Shown here piece after piece: positions 8,389 to 16,921 of a DNA stretch of 64,000 nt. Made by a program: the position numbers and the translations under genes. The stretch's first letter is position 1. The number at the start of each line of letters is the position of its first letter. The notes below the pieces were generated by a model. That model was not told the origin of the DNA. It searched no databases and was given only the letters and a program-made list of their open reading frames with translations. Origin of the DNA: Neiella marina (GTDB lineage Bacteria > Pseudomonadota > Gammaproteobacteria > Enterobacterales > Neiellaceae); the NCBI RefSeq assembly GCF_002165625.1, contig NZ_NGNS01000006.1:62001-126000 (forward strand), given 5' to 3'.

Positions 8389-9498
8389 ATGAGATCTCTG
8401 AGCCGAGACGATCTGACCGATATTCTTTACGGCTGCGCCATTCTTGGCACTGGCGGCGGCGGCGAGCTTGATGAAGGGTTTGATTACATCAACAAAGCAC
8501 TAGCCGCTGGCAAAGAATTTAAGCTGGTATCAGTCGATGAAGTACCAGCTGGAAGCATGATTTGTACTCCCTATATGCTGGGCGCCTTGTCGCCAATGAC
8601 AACCGAGCTGGAGCAGGTTTACCAAGACTTACCTCAAAGTGGCGAGCCGGCAATCATGACAGCTTACAAACGCTTGGTTGAATACACTGGAGAGACCTTT
8701 TACGGCACTATCTGTTGCGAGCTTGGTGGCTCTAATACGGCAATATCTTTCTATGTCGCTGCGATGGCCGATGGTTACATTATCGATGCTGATCCAGCCG
8801 GTAGAGCGGTGCCTGAAATTACTCACTCCACCTATTACTTCAACGGATTACCAGCAGCTCCTGTTGTCACCGCCAATGAGTTTGGTGAGTGTTTTGTACT
8901 GGAAAACATCATTGATGACAGGCGCGCTGAAGACGTTGTGCGCGCCCTATCGATGGTCAGCCGCAACGACATTGCGGCTATCGATCACGCCATGCCAATA
9001 GAGCAAGTGAAAGATGCTGTGATCAAAGGCTCCATATCAATGGCTTTGGAGGTCGGTCAAGCCTATCGTATCGCTCGCGAGCAAGGACTCGATGTCGCCA
9101 ATGAAATCGCCAACCATGGTGGTGGTTATGTCGCTTTTCGCGGCCGAGTGTCAGACTGTGAATTCGTCACTCAAGATGGCTTTACTCTCGGTCGCATTGA
9201 TCTTGTTGGTTCGGGTGAATTTAGCGGAGACAGTTATCAGATTGATGTTAAGAACGAAAACCTGATGTCACGCCTTAACGGCAAAGTGGATGTGACGATT
9301 CCGGATCTGATTTGCTGTATCAATCTTGATAGTGGGGAGCCAATTACCAACCCGAATGTCACAATCGATGCCAATATTGCAGTGGTGATACTGCCAGCAC
9401 CAAAAGAATTCACTACAGAAAAGGGCTTAGCCGCTTTCGGCCCGCAATATCTTGGCCTTTCTCAGCCCTACCAACCGGCAATTGGTAACACCAAGTGA
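8389..9498 (+). CDS. DUF917 / S-methyl-thiohydantoin desulfurase-like protein
   Basis: A cytoplasmic protein of 369 residues belonging to the DUF917 family. The family's N-terminal domain is named for S-methyl-thiohydantoin desulfurase. The family signature is visible at the N terminus (ILGTGGGGELDEG, about residues 19-31), along with an internal DADPAGRAVPE motif and the NHGGGYVAFRGRVSD segment near residue 240. Most family members are uncharacterised, often sit beside NCS1 permeases or hydantoinases, and are thought to act on sulfur- or nitrogen-containing five-ring heterocycles. A GAGGT ribosome binding site overlaps the permease stop, only 7 bp upstream, so it is translationally linked to the transporter. 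Substrate assignment is inference. Confidence 0.85.
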   Translation: MRSLSRDDLTDILYGCAILGTGGGGELDEGFDYINKALAAGKEFKLVSVDEVPAGSMICTPYMLGALSPMTTELEQVYQDLPQSGEPAIMTAYKRLVEYTGETFYGTICCELGGSNTAISFYVAAMADGYIIDADPAGRAVPEITHSTYYFNGLPAAPVVTANEFGECFVLENIIDDRRAEDVVRALSMVSRNDIAAIDHAMPIEQVKDAVIKGSISMALEVGQAYRIAREQGLDVANEIANHGGGYVAFRGRVSDCEFVTQDGFTLGRIDLVGSGEFSGDSYQIDVKNENLMSRLNGKVDVTIPDLICCINLDSGEPITNPNVTIDANIAVVILPAPKEFTTEKGLAAFGPQYLGLSQPYQPAIGNTK

Positions 9499-9815
9499 AC
9501 TCAACCTCTTCTCTGCAGCCGACAATACCGCGCCTTGGTCCTATGACATTAAATCGGAACTTGAGCGACTGACTCAGAACGACCATCGCAGTTTGCTAGT
9601 CGAATAACAAAGAAGCTCATGTGGTGATCGATTCACATGGGCCTTTTCGTAATTGTGCAATGACTCATACTAACAATTGAGGCTTTTTGCTGTGGGCCGA
9701 AATAAACTAATGGGTTCAGAAAAAAGAGATTCAAATCAGCAAATCTGCCATAATGCGCCGCACATTTTTTCATCAACTCAGAATAAAACTGAAGAACAAA
9801 CGATAACCGATTGAA
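9499..9815. other. Intergenic region with possible coding remnant
   Basis: After the DUF917 stop, a different reading frame stays open to a stop at 9605-9607. It encodes an apparently protein-like tail (…SAADNTAPWSYDIKSELERL…), but no start or ribosome site is seen, so it may be a decayed gene end. A terminator follows at 9615-9648. The remainder to 9815 is AT-rich and must contain the ferredoxin promoter. Confidence 0.4.
9615..9648 (+). terminator. Rho-independent terminator after the DUF917 operon
   Basis: GCTCATGTG (9615-9623) pairs with CACATGGGC (9634-9642), with one G-U pair on the plus-strand RNA, and CTTTTC follows. It would end the receptor/permease/DUF917 transcript. Confidence 0.7.
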
Positions 9816-10061
9816 ATGGCTCTAATTATCCTCGACAGCTGCATTAACTGCGACATGTGTGAACCGGAATGCCCAAACCAAGCAATAGCTTTGGGCGAAG
9901 AGATCTACGAGATCGATCCGGATCGTTGCACTGAATGTGTCGGCCATTACGACAAACCGACCTGTGAATCGGTGTGCCCAATTGATTGCATCGAAGTAAA
10001 TCCAGATCATCAAGAAACTGAGCAACAGTTACTCGATAAATTCGTCAAACTGCACGGCTAA
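9816..10061 (+). CDS. YfhL family 2x[4Fe-4S] ferredoxin
   Basis: A small cytoplasmic electron carrier of 81 residues. Two cysteine clusters are visible: CINCDMCEPECP near residues 9-20 and CTECVGHYDKPTCESVCP near residues 37-54. The long insert between the second and third cysteines of the latter cluster is the YfhL/Alvin-type ferredoxin signature. Length matches the family. It stands alone, with no obvious redox partner next to it and its own promoter region upstream. Confidence 0.93.
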   Translation: MALIILDSCINCDMCEPECPNQAIALGEEIYEIDPDRCTECVGHYDKPTCESVCPIDCIEVNPDHQETEQQLLDKFVKLHG

Positions 10062-10148
10062 TTCAGTATTCATCACAGTGCCGCTGGTAAACTGGCTGCT
10101 TCCTTTTTAAACTAGCCGTTAACCCTTTCTATTTAATCTTCGGCGTTC

Positions 10149-10532
10149 ATGAACTATCTACCCACACTCGGTTTTGTTGCCGCTGGCGGCGCTATTGGCG
10201 CCTGCCTTCGATTCTTAATATCCGATTTTTGCGTACAACTATTTGGCAAAGGCTTTCCTTACGGTACCTTGACAGTCAACATTATCGGCTCATTTTGTAT
10301 GGGTGCTATGTTCATCGCCCTGCAGCAAGCGCAGATATCTGATAGTCCATGGCGAGCCTTAATTTCAGTTGGGATGCTCGGAGCCCTCACCACATTTTCA
10401 ACCTTCTCGATGGACAATCTTGCTCTGCTCCATCAAGGCGCCATACTCAAGCTTGTTGCTAACATCATATTGAACGTCATCTTATGTTTTGCTGCCGTTG
10501 CGGTTGGCTATTATCTATTTCAAAAACAGTAG
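10149..10532 (+). CDS. crcB: Fluoride ion channel CrcB/Fluc
   Basis: An inner-membrane fluoride exporter of 127 residues with four hydrophobic segments. Diagnostic motifs are GAIGACLRF at the N terminus, GTLTVNIIGSF in TM2 (carrying the conserved asparagine) and TTFSTFSMD in TM3. Family members work as antiparallel dimers that let fluoride leak out of the cell. The start at 10149 gives the canonical N terminus. I looked for a fluoride riboswitch in the 87 bp upstream and did not recognise one. Confidence 0.95.
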   Translation: MNYLPTLGFVAAGGAIGACLRFLISDFCVQLFGKGFPYGTLTVNIIGSFCMGAMFIALQQAQISDSPWRALISVGMLGALTTFSTFSMDNLALLHQGAILKLVANIILNVILCFAAVAVGYYLFQKQ

Positions 10533-10796
10533 CTGATAGCGATTCACTGGCGCTATGAAAAGGCTTAATTGCGCCCTTGAAAAAGAAGTGAGCCAGTAAT
10601 ATAACCTTCTGATTATTAATCAATAAAAGTCTAAGAATTGATTAACAAAGTAGCAACAACCTGTGGTTAGTTCATGTTTTTGAGGCAAATCCAATGCACA
10701 ACTGAACCAAGCCGCTAAATTAAAGTCCATGGTACTAGCAGCTACCAACAACTGCCTGACATTAATTATCAGCCTTATCATAGTAAGGAGTTTATG

Positions 10797-11471
10797 ATGG
10801 CAAGAAACTTAGCCACGCTGGTTATGGTCGTTACTAGCTTAAGCTTGAGCTTGGGACACGCCAATCTTTATGCCGCAGAACAAGGTGATACAAGCTTTGA
10901 CCAACTCACGAAAGTCGAATCTAAGAAAGTTGATGAGCTATATCTGAAATCTGGCGCCGACTTTTCCCACTACGACACTCTAATGCTCAATGAAGCGGAC
11001 GTTGCTTTTCGTAAAAACGCCTATCGCAATGACTACGCCACACGCGGTCAAATGAAACGCGGGATGGAAAGAGCATCGGTGAAGTTAAAAGCACTGTTTG
11101 ATGAGTCTTTTCGCGAAGTCATTAGCGAAAAGGGCAACTACAAAATGACCGATCAGCCAGGCGACGATACCTTGCTATTAGAACCCAAGTTGATGAACGT
11201 CTACTTCGTTAATCTCGATGACATGTCGCGTGCAAGTAACGTCAAAGTCTACGCCGAGAGTGCTGGCGAGATGACCTTAGTGTTAGAACTCAAAGACTCG
11301 GTGACCGGCGAAATTCTTGCTCGAATTGTTGACCGCCAAGAAGCGACCGACTGGGGCCGTTTGGTTCGTCAGACCTCCGTCGATAACCATCAGCAATCGA
11401 AGCGAATGATCAAGCGTTGGGCCAGTCAACTAAACGATGGCTTGATGGAATCAGCCACTCGACAACCCTAG
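10797..11471 (+). CDS. DUF3313-like exported protein
   Basis: A secreted or periplasmic protein of about 224 residues. An N-terminal signal peptide (hydrophobic LATLVMVVTSLSLSLG then YAAEQ) has no lipobox cysteine. The body begins with an FSHYDTLMLNEADVAF segment like that opening DUF3313 domains, which are usually outer-membrane lipoproteins of unknown role. A TAAGGAG ribosome site precedes two adjacent ATGs (10794 and 10797); the second is used here because of spacing. The gene is monocistronic, with a strong terminator 13 bp downstream. Function is unknown. Confidence 0.7.
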   Translation: MARNLATLVMVVTSLSLSLGHANLYAAEQGDTSFDQLTKVESKKVDELYLKSGADFSHYDTLMLNEADVAFRKNAYRNDYATRGQMKRGMERASVKLKALFDESFREVISEKGNYKMTDQPGDDTLLLEPKLMNVYFVNLDDMSRASNVKVYAESAGEMTLVLELKDSVTGEILARIVDRQEATDWGRLVRQTSVDNHQQSKRMIKRWASQLNDGLMESATRQP

Positions 11472-11484
11472 CCAATAATAATGA

Positions 11485-11514
11485 CAAAGCCCCCATAGTT
11501 TGGGGGCTTTGTTT
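11485..11514 (+). terminator. Rho-independent terminator between convergent genes
   Basis: CAAAGCCCCC (11485-11494) and GGGGGCTTTG (11502-11511) form a perfect 10-bp stem with a 7-nt loop, followed by TTTATC on the plus strand. It lies between the DUF3313-like gene and the convergent malic enzyme gene, so it may serve both. Confidence 0.85.
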
Positions 11515-11529
11515 ATCATTGTTTCCCCC

Positions 11530-13218
11530 TCAGAACGAGGTGCGCTTGTAGTGACGATATTCTGGTTGCCAGAACCAGTAATCAACACTTTCTCTCAGTA
11601 CTTCATCATCAGTTTGCACTGCGACACCATCGGCCATTGCCGCTTGGCCAACAGCAAATGCAATATGGCGGCTGACCTGCTGAATTTCTTCTAGTGGCGG
11701 CAATAGTGAGCCCTCACCATCACGCGCCAACGGCGAGCACTCAGCCAGCGCACGACTCGAAGCCATCAGCATATTGTCGGTCACACGTTTTGCCTGAACT
11801 GCCAACACCCCCAATCCAATGCCGGGGAAGATGTAGCTATTGTTGCACTGGGCGATTTCAAACAGCTGGCCATCATAAGGTACTGGTGCAAATGGCGAAC
11901 CTGTGGCCACTAAAGCTCGCCCTTCGGTCCAATTAATGACATCGACAGGGCGCGCTTCTACTCGGCTGGTCGGGTTCGAAAGTGGCATGACAATTGGTCG
12001 AGGGCAATGCTTTGCCATTGTTTCAATCACTTGTTGAGTGAACAATCCTGGCGCCCCAGAAACACCGATGAGTACGGTTGGTTTGCCATTCTCAACCACA
12101 TCCAATAGCGACACCATGGTTGGATCAACCGGCCAGTCGGATACTTTACTCTTGGCCTGCACAAGTGCCTGTTGGAAAGGCAATAAATTGGCCATGTCGT
12201 CGGTCAGTAAGCCCCAACGGTCGACCATGTAGACTTGTGAGCGCGCTTGTTCGTCACTGATACCTTCCGCCACCATTTGAGCAATAATGGCCTCGGCAAT
12301 ACCACAGCCCGCAGAGCCAGCTCCGAGGAAACAAATGGTCTGTTCTTTTAATGCACTGCCAGCAGCATTACAAGCTGCCAACAGCGAACCAACCGTCACT
12401 GCAGCGGTGCCTTGAATATCGTCATTGAAGCAACAGATATCATCCTTATAGCGTTGCAACAACGGCATCGCATTGTTTTGGGCAAAGTCCTCGAATTGCA
12501 CTAAGGCATCCGGCCAACGGACCTTGACTGCGGCAATAAATTTATCAACAAATTCAGTATATTCCTCACCACTAATTCGCTCATGTCGCCAGCCCAGATA
12601 CATAGGATCATCGAGTCGCTGACGATTATTGGTGCCTACATCTAATACCATTGGCAACGTATAAGCAGGGCTGATGCCGCCACAAGCGGTGTACAAAGAA
12701 AGTTTACCGATGGGAATTCCCATCCCACCAATCCCCTGATCGCCAAGACCAAGGATCCGCTCACCATCAGTGACGACAATGACCTTGACGTTATGGCGCG
12801 TGGCATTATTGAGGATATCGTCAATCCGATCACGGTCAGGGTAGGAAATAAACAAGCCCCTCGCCCGGCGGTAAATACTGGAAAACATCTCGCATGCATG
12901 ACCCACCGTCGGAGTGTAAATGATCGGCATCATTTCACTAATGTGAGCGCTGACTAAGCGATAGAATAAGGTTTCATTAGTGTCTTGAATGTTGCGCAAG
13001 TAGATATGCTTGTCGATATCAGATTCAAAGGCTGCAAACTGCTGATAAGCGCGCTGCGCTTGCTCCTCAATCGATTCAATCGCCTGAGGTAGCAAACCTT
13101 CCAAATTAAAGTCTCGGCGCTCTTGCTCACTAAAAGCGCTGCCCTTATTGAGTAACGATGTTTCTAATAGAACAGGTCCGGCGTAGGGAAGGTACAACGG
13201 GCGTTTATTATCATGCAT
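11530..13218 (-). CDS. maeA: NAD-dependent malic enzyme
   Basis: Cytosolic oxidative decarboxylation of malate to pyruvate, linking the TCA cycle to gluconeogenesis and anaplerosis. At 562 residues the protein matches the large, tetrameric MaeA/SfcA class rather than the MaeB type with a phosphotransacetylase tail. Visible features are the N-terminal malic domain with YTPTVGHAC (about residues 101-109), a conserved [14 protein letters not shown] motif, and the NAD-binding Rossmann glycine motif [10 protein letters not shown] (about 296-305). The start at ATG 13218 gives the typical N terminus. A CRP-like palindrome lies about 205 bp upstream in the region shared with the divergent TonB receptor. 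Confidence 0.96.
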   Translation of the reverse strand: MHDNKRPLYLPYAGPVLLETSLLNKGSAFSEQERRDFNLEGLLPQAIESIEEQAQRAYQQFAAFESDIDKHIYLRNIQDTNETLFYRLVSAHISEMMPIIYTPTVGHACEMFSSIYRRARGLFISYPDRDRIDDILNNATRHNVKVIVVTDGERILGLGDQGIGGMGIPIGKLSLYTACGGISPAYTLPMVLDVGTNNRQRLDDPMYLGWRHERISGEEYTEFVDKFIAAVKVRWPDALVQFEDFAQNNAMPLLQRYKDDICCFNDDIQGTAAVTVGSLLAACNAAGSALKEQTICFLGAGSAGCGIAEAIIAQMVAEGISDEQARSQVYMVDRWGLLTDDMANLLPFQQALVQAKSKVSDWPVDPTMVSLLDVVENGKPTVLIGVSGAPGLFTQQVIETMAKHCPRPIVMPLSNPTSRVEARPVDVINWTEGRALVATGSPFAPVPYDGQLFEIAQCNNSYIFPGIGLGVLAVQAKRVTDNMLMASSRALAECSPLARDGEGSLLPPLEEIQQVSRHIAFAVGQAAMADGVAVQTDDEVLRESVDYWFWQPEYRHYKRTSF

Positions 13219-13420
13219 AACAATTCTTCGTCTGTAATCTTGTGGGTTGGCACATTGGAGTTTGAAGTGCCCAATTATTGTTGCATAAAAGCTCCGTTAA
13301 AGGTGAAAGCAGTCAAATTATTCACACTTATTCACTCACCTAACAAAGTGAGATCAGCCGCACATCTATGACCCAAAGACGTATTGTTTTTGTAAACAGA
13401 GCGATTCAACCGAGATCTAT

Positions 13421-13438
13421 TAGTGATCTAGATCACAT
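13421..13438. promoter_or_regulatory. CRP-like binding site
   Basis: GTGATCTAGATCAC (13423-13436) is a perfect 14-bp palindrome and matches the TGTGA-N6-TCACA consensus of CRP with one deviation (AGTGA). It is about 290 bp from the TonB receptor start and 205 bp from malic enzyme. Either could be controlled. Confidence 0.65.
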
Positions 13439-13470
13439 TAAATGTTTTTTTCTTGAACTTTAACATTTAA
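13438..13470. promoter_or_regulatory. AT-rich 9-bp inverted repeat next to CRP-like site
   Basis: TTAAATGTT (13438-13446) and AACATTTAA (13462-13470) are perfect inverted arms separated by 15 bp, abutting the CRP-like palindrome. The spacing puts the arm centres about 24 bp apart, or slightly over two DNA turns, which suits a dimeric regulator. The regulator is unknown. Confidence 0.35.
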
Positions 13471-13723
13471 CCAACAGCTCAGTGGCAAACACCAACGACA
13501 ACCGATAGTGGCCAAACTTCTCGCTACCAATTTCATCGCCAACAGTGCAATCAGCTGTTTGTGAACAGCCCAAAGTAGATGAATAAACAACGCGTTAACA
13601 AGAATAAAATATTCATAAAAATTCACCTCAATTGCTTTTAACAGCACCCTTGAAGGATATTCAAGCCCAACGCAGCAATAGATTGCGCCAACTTTTGAAA
13701 TAACCTTTGGGATTACGCAGAAA

Positions 13724-16372
13724 ATGAATAATTATGCAAAGCTATCACCACTCGCGTTAGCAGTACTCAGCGCGTTCAGCGTCGCAACCATAACGCCAGA
13801 AGCTTATGCCGACGAAGCGCAAGCCGATGACCTTGAACGCATTTCGATCACTGGATCACGAATCAAACGCACTGACATGGAGACTGCCAGCCCAGTCAGC
13901 ATCATTAGTGCCGAAGATATCGAAATCGGCAGCTTCACATCAGTTGATCAAATCCTGCAGCAAAACCCCGCTTCCAACGGTATGGCGACTGGTGCTGCAA
14001 GTAACAATGGCGGCAATGGTGCTGCCCGCATTAACCTCCGCGGCTTGGGAGAGCAGCGCACTTTGGTTCTGGTCAATGGCCGCCGTATGGTCAACTCCGG
14101 CATTGGCGCTGACTCATCGGTAGATCTCAATACCATCCCTGTAGCATCCATCGAGCGGATCGAAATTCTAAAAGACGGTGCATCCGCGGTATATGGCTCT
14201 GATGCCATCGCCGGCGTCGTGAACATCATTACCAAGAAAGATTTTGAAGGTGCAGAATTCTCCGTGGGCTATGCCGGTTCAGGCGACGGCGATGCCAACA
14301 CCGGTGAAGTGAGTTTGATCACCGGCGGTAGCAGCGATAAAGGCAATTTTATGTTCGGCCTCAGCTATGTTGACCGTGGCGAAGCCATGCAAGGTGATCG
14401 AAACTTTTCGAAATGTCCGGATAACGACTTTGATGACAATGGCGTTTGTCAAAGCGGCAGTTCACGCATTCCCGGCGGCACTGTTAATGATGGCACCGGA
14501 TGGAAACAGCTGGATGAGAACGGTGAATGGGTCGATCAGTATGAGTACTACAACTACGCCGAAGAGTCGTACCTGTATACACCGCAAGAGCGTATCTCGC
14601 TATTTGCCAACGGCACCTATGAAATAAACTCAGACTTGTCGATGTTCATGGAAAGCATGTACACCAAGCGCACGTCCAATCAGCAAATGGCACCAGAGCC
14701 AATTGATGGCTTGATCATCGGCGCCGATGCGCCGGGTAATCCATTTGGTACCGACGTTGAATATCGCCGCCGGATGACCGAAGTCGGCAACCGCGAATAC
14801 AACCAAACCACCGACACCATCCGTATTGTTGCGGGCTTACAGGGCTACGTTGATTTTGCCGGCGGATTGGATTGGGACTTGTCTTACATCTACGGCCGTA
14901 ATGATTCCACTGACAAACGCAGCAATTACGTCAACTTGAAAAAAGTTGGTGAGACCGTTGATCCATCAGTATGCGAAAACGATCCGGATATCCCATGTGG
15001 CGATTGGTTCGTGCCTGAAGGTGAATTGTCGCAGGACGTTGTGGATTACATTAGCTACACCGATCAAGCCAGCGGTGGTAACGAAATGAACGTTGTTAAC
15101 TTCAATGTTTCTGGCGAAGCTTGGGAAATGCCAGCCGGCACCGTAGGCTTTGCTTCGGGCATTGAATATCGTCGTGAGAAAGGTTGGTATCAACCCGATG
15201 CCGTCACGGTCGCAGGCGATGGCAGTGCCTCACAACAAGATCCAACCTCAGGTCACTACGATACCACTCAAGTCTATACTGAGTTTGCGATCCCACTACT
15301 GGCAGACAAACCCTTCGTCGAAGAGCTAACTGCGGAAGTCGCGGCACGTTACTTTGACTACAGCACCTTCGGTTCGGACATGACTTGGAAAGTTGGTTTG
15401 ACTTGGCGAGTGAATCCAGAGTTGATGTTCCGCGGTGTTGCCTCAACCGCATTCCGGGCGCCAACCGTTGATGAATTGTATGGTGGTAAAGTTGGCTCAT
15501 TTGATTATCTGGCCGATCCATGTAGCGGCTATGGTAGCTTGAATCCAGATTCTGCCACTTATCAGAACTGTGACGCAGAAATCGGCAACACTGATTATGT
15601 TTACAACGATTCTCAGATCGAGAACACTTGGATCACGTCTGAAGATCTAGGACCAGAAGAAGCCGACACTTACACCTTGGGTGTGGTTTATAGCCCTGAA
15701 TTCCTAGACGGTTTCTCGGCGACATTGGACTACTTCCAAACGGAAGTGACCGATGCCATCAGCCGTATCGATACCCAGTCTTACCTAAACAGCTGCTACG
15801 GCGGCAATGCGTCAGCGTGTGATGTGTTAGGCGTAGAACGCTCAAGCTTTTCGGGTGAAATCGACTACATGGAATCGCCGCTGACTAACGTTGGTAAAAT
15901 GGAAACGTCTGGATTCGATTTGAACATGACCTACGCCTTTGAAGGTCTTGGCTTAGATTGGAGCACCACTCTTGATTCCAGCCATTTGTTGGAATACAAG
16001 CAAGACGGCATTGACTATACAGGTAAGATCAGTGGTCTAAACGGTGGTTGGGCTGAATGGAAGAACAATCTGACCTTGAAAGTTGGCAGCGATGATTGGG
16101 ATGCATCTTGGCGCTATCGTTACATCAGTGGCATGACAGACGATTACTACCAAGAAGCCTATGGCTTAACGAAAGAAGTCGGTTCAGTGTCGTACCATGA
16201 TGCTTCGGGCCGCTACCATATCAACGATACTTGGTCTGTTTCTGCAGGTATTGACAACGTGTTCGACAAGAAACCGCCGTACTTGTATTCGTACAGCGAT
16301 GCCAACACAGTGCCAGAAATTTATGATGTGATGGGCCGTTACTACCACGCCAAACTCACCGCACGGTTCTAA
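13724..16372 (+). CDS. TonB-dependent receptor (large, ITGSRIKR-type)
   Basis: An outer-membrane receptor of 882 residues. A signal peptide ends near TPEAYADEA and is followed directly by ERISITGSRIKRTD, the N-terminal hallmark of a TBDR class common in marine Alteromonadales and Xanthomonadales that imports peptides, glycans and other polymers' breakdown products. The plug domain (about 55-170) contains IERIEILKDGASAVYGSDAIAGVVNI. The barrel carries several paired cysteines in its loops and ends HAKLTARF. It is a single-gene unit with a clear terminator 24 bp after the stop. Its promoter region has a CRP-like site, so carbon-source control is plausible. Cargo unknown. Confidence 0.94.
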   Translation: MNNYAKLSPLALAVLSAFSVATITPEAYADEAQADDLERISITGSRIKRTDMETASPVSIISAEDIEIGSFTSVDQILQQNPASNGMATGAASNNGGNGAARINLRGLGEQRTLVLVNGRRMVNSGIGADSSVDLNTIPVASIERIEILKDGASAVYGSDAIAGVVNIITKKDFEGAEFSVGYAGSGDGDANTGEVSLITGGSSDKGNFMFGLSYVDRGEAMQGDRNFSKCPDNDFDDNGVCQSGSSRIPGGTVNDGTGWKQLDENGEWVDQYEYYNYAEESYLYTPQERISLFANGTYEINSDLSMFMESMYTKRTSNQQMAPEPIDGLIIGADAPGNPFGTDVEYRRRMTEVGNREYNQTTDTIRIVAGLQGYVDFAGGLDWDLSYIYGRNDSTDKRSNYVNLKKVGETVDPSVCENDPDIPCGDWFVPEGELSQDVVDYISYTDQASGGNEMNVVNFNVSGEAWEMPAGTVGFASGIEYRREKGWYQPDAVTVAGDGSASQQDPTSGHYDTTQVYTEFAIPLLADKPFVEELTAEVAARYFDYSTFGSDMTWKVGLTWRVNPELMFRGVASTAFRAPTVDELYGGKVGSFDYLADPCSGYGSLNPDSATYQNCDAEIGNTDYVYNDSQIENTWITSEDLGPEEADTYTLGVVYSPEFLDGFSATLDYFQTEVTDAISRIDTQSYLNSCYGGNASACDVLGVERSSFSGEIDYMESPLTNVGKMETSGFDLNMTYAFEGLGLDWSTTLDSSHLLEYKQDGIDYTGKISGLNGGWAEWKNNLTLKVGSDDWDASWRYRYISGMTDDYYQEAYGLTKEVGSVSYHDASGRYHINDTWSVSAGIDNVFDKKPPYLYSYSDANTVPEIYDVMGRYYHAKLTARF

Positions 16373-16395
16373 ATACCCAAGCAATTGAGTATGTT

Positions 16396-16424
16396 GCCAG
16401 CCACCGCAGTGGCTGGCTTTTTTG
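16396..16424 (+). terminator. Rho-independent terminator of TonB receptor
   Basis: GCCAGCCAC (16396-16404), loop CGCA, GTGGCTGGC (16409-16417), then TTTTTTG. Confidence 0.92.
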
Positions 16425-16444
16425 TTTCTGGTTTTGGTCCTTAA

Positions 16445-16921
16445 TCAGACTCGACCACTTTGGTACAAGACCTGAACATCTAACGCGCCGAGCATGGTCT
16501 GATAATCCATACCGCTGTCCAGCACAAATTGCGTGAGCAAGCTCTTGCAGGCGGCAATCAGCTCATCGGGATTCCAAGTTTTTTCAAAGTAACGATCGAC
16601 CCCGGCGTCGTTGATGGCATCAATGGTATCTTGATGACTCGCCAAACCGGTCAGCAATATTTTGCGGGTGAAACGATAACGGCTGTCAGAAGCAATTTCG
16701 GTTAGCATATCGACACCGCTTCGGCCGGGCATGACATGGTCTGAAATCACCAAGCCGATACTGCTGCCCTCTTCATCGAGTTCTTCCATTAAACTCAAGC
16801 ATTCATCTGCCGATTCACACTCTTCAATATTGAACCATTGCTCTAACGGCTGTAGATCCCGCACCACGGCATCGAGCACTTCCCGTTGGTCATCAACGCA
16901 TATGATATTAATCTTTTCCAT
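16445..16921 (-). CDS. Stand-alone response regulator receiver protein
   Basis: A 158-residue protein consisting of a CheY-like receiver domain with a short C-terminal tail and no DNA-binding or enzymatic output. Visible receiver residues are the acidic pair in VDDQ (about residues 10-12), the phospho-accepting aspartate in VISDHVMPG (about residue 60), the threonine in LLTG, and the lysine in YFEKTWNP. The start codon lies inside the end of the upstream histidine kinase gene (14-bp overlap), so the pair is translationally coupled and almost certainly cognate. It may act by protein contact or as a phospho-relay step. Confidence 0.93.
   Translation of the reverse strand: MEKINIICVDDQREVLDAVVRDLQPLEQWFNIEECESADECLSLMEELDEEGSSIGLVISDHVMPGRSGVDMLTEIASDSRYRFTRKILLTGLASHQDTIDAINDAGVDRYFEKTWNPDELIAACKSLLTQFVLDSGMDYQTMLGALDVQVLYQSGRV

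Larger units (their letters stand above)
13219..13723. other. Divergent control region, malic enzyme / TonB receptor
   Basis: A 505-bp non-coding region between divergent genes. It holds a CRP-like palindrome and an adjacent AT-rich inverted repeat, described separately. A 69-codon minus-strand frame at 13438-13647 overlaps these sites, has no recognisable family and is not annotated. Confidence 0.5.

Noticed and set aside
10062-10148. Possible fluoride riboswitch upstream of crcB
   Set aside because: The conserved fluoride riboswitch core could not be found in the short upstream region.
13438-13647. 69-codon minus-strand frame in the malic enzyme/TonB receptor spacer
   Set aside because: It overlaps the CRP-like and inverted-repeat sites, lacks a ribosome site and has no protein-family character.
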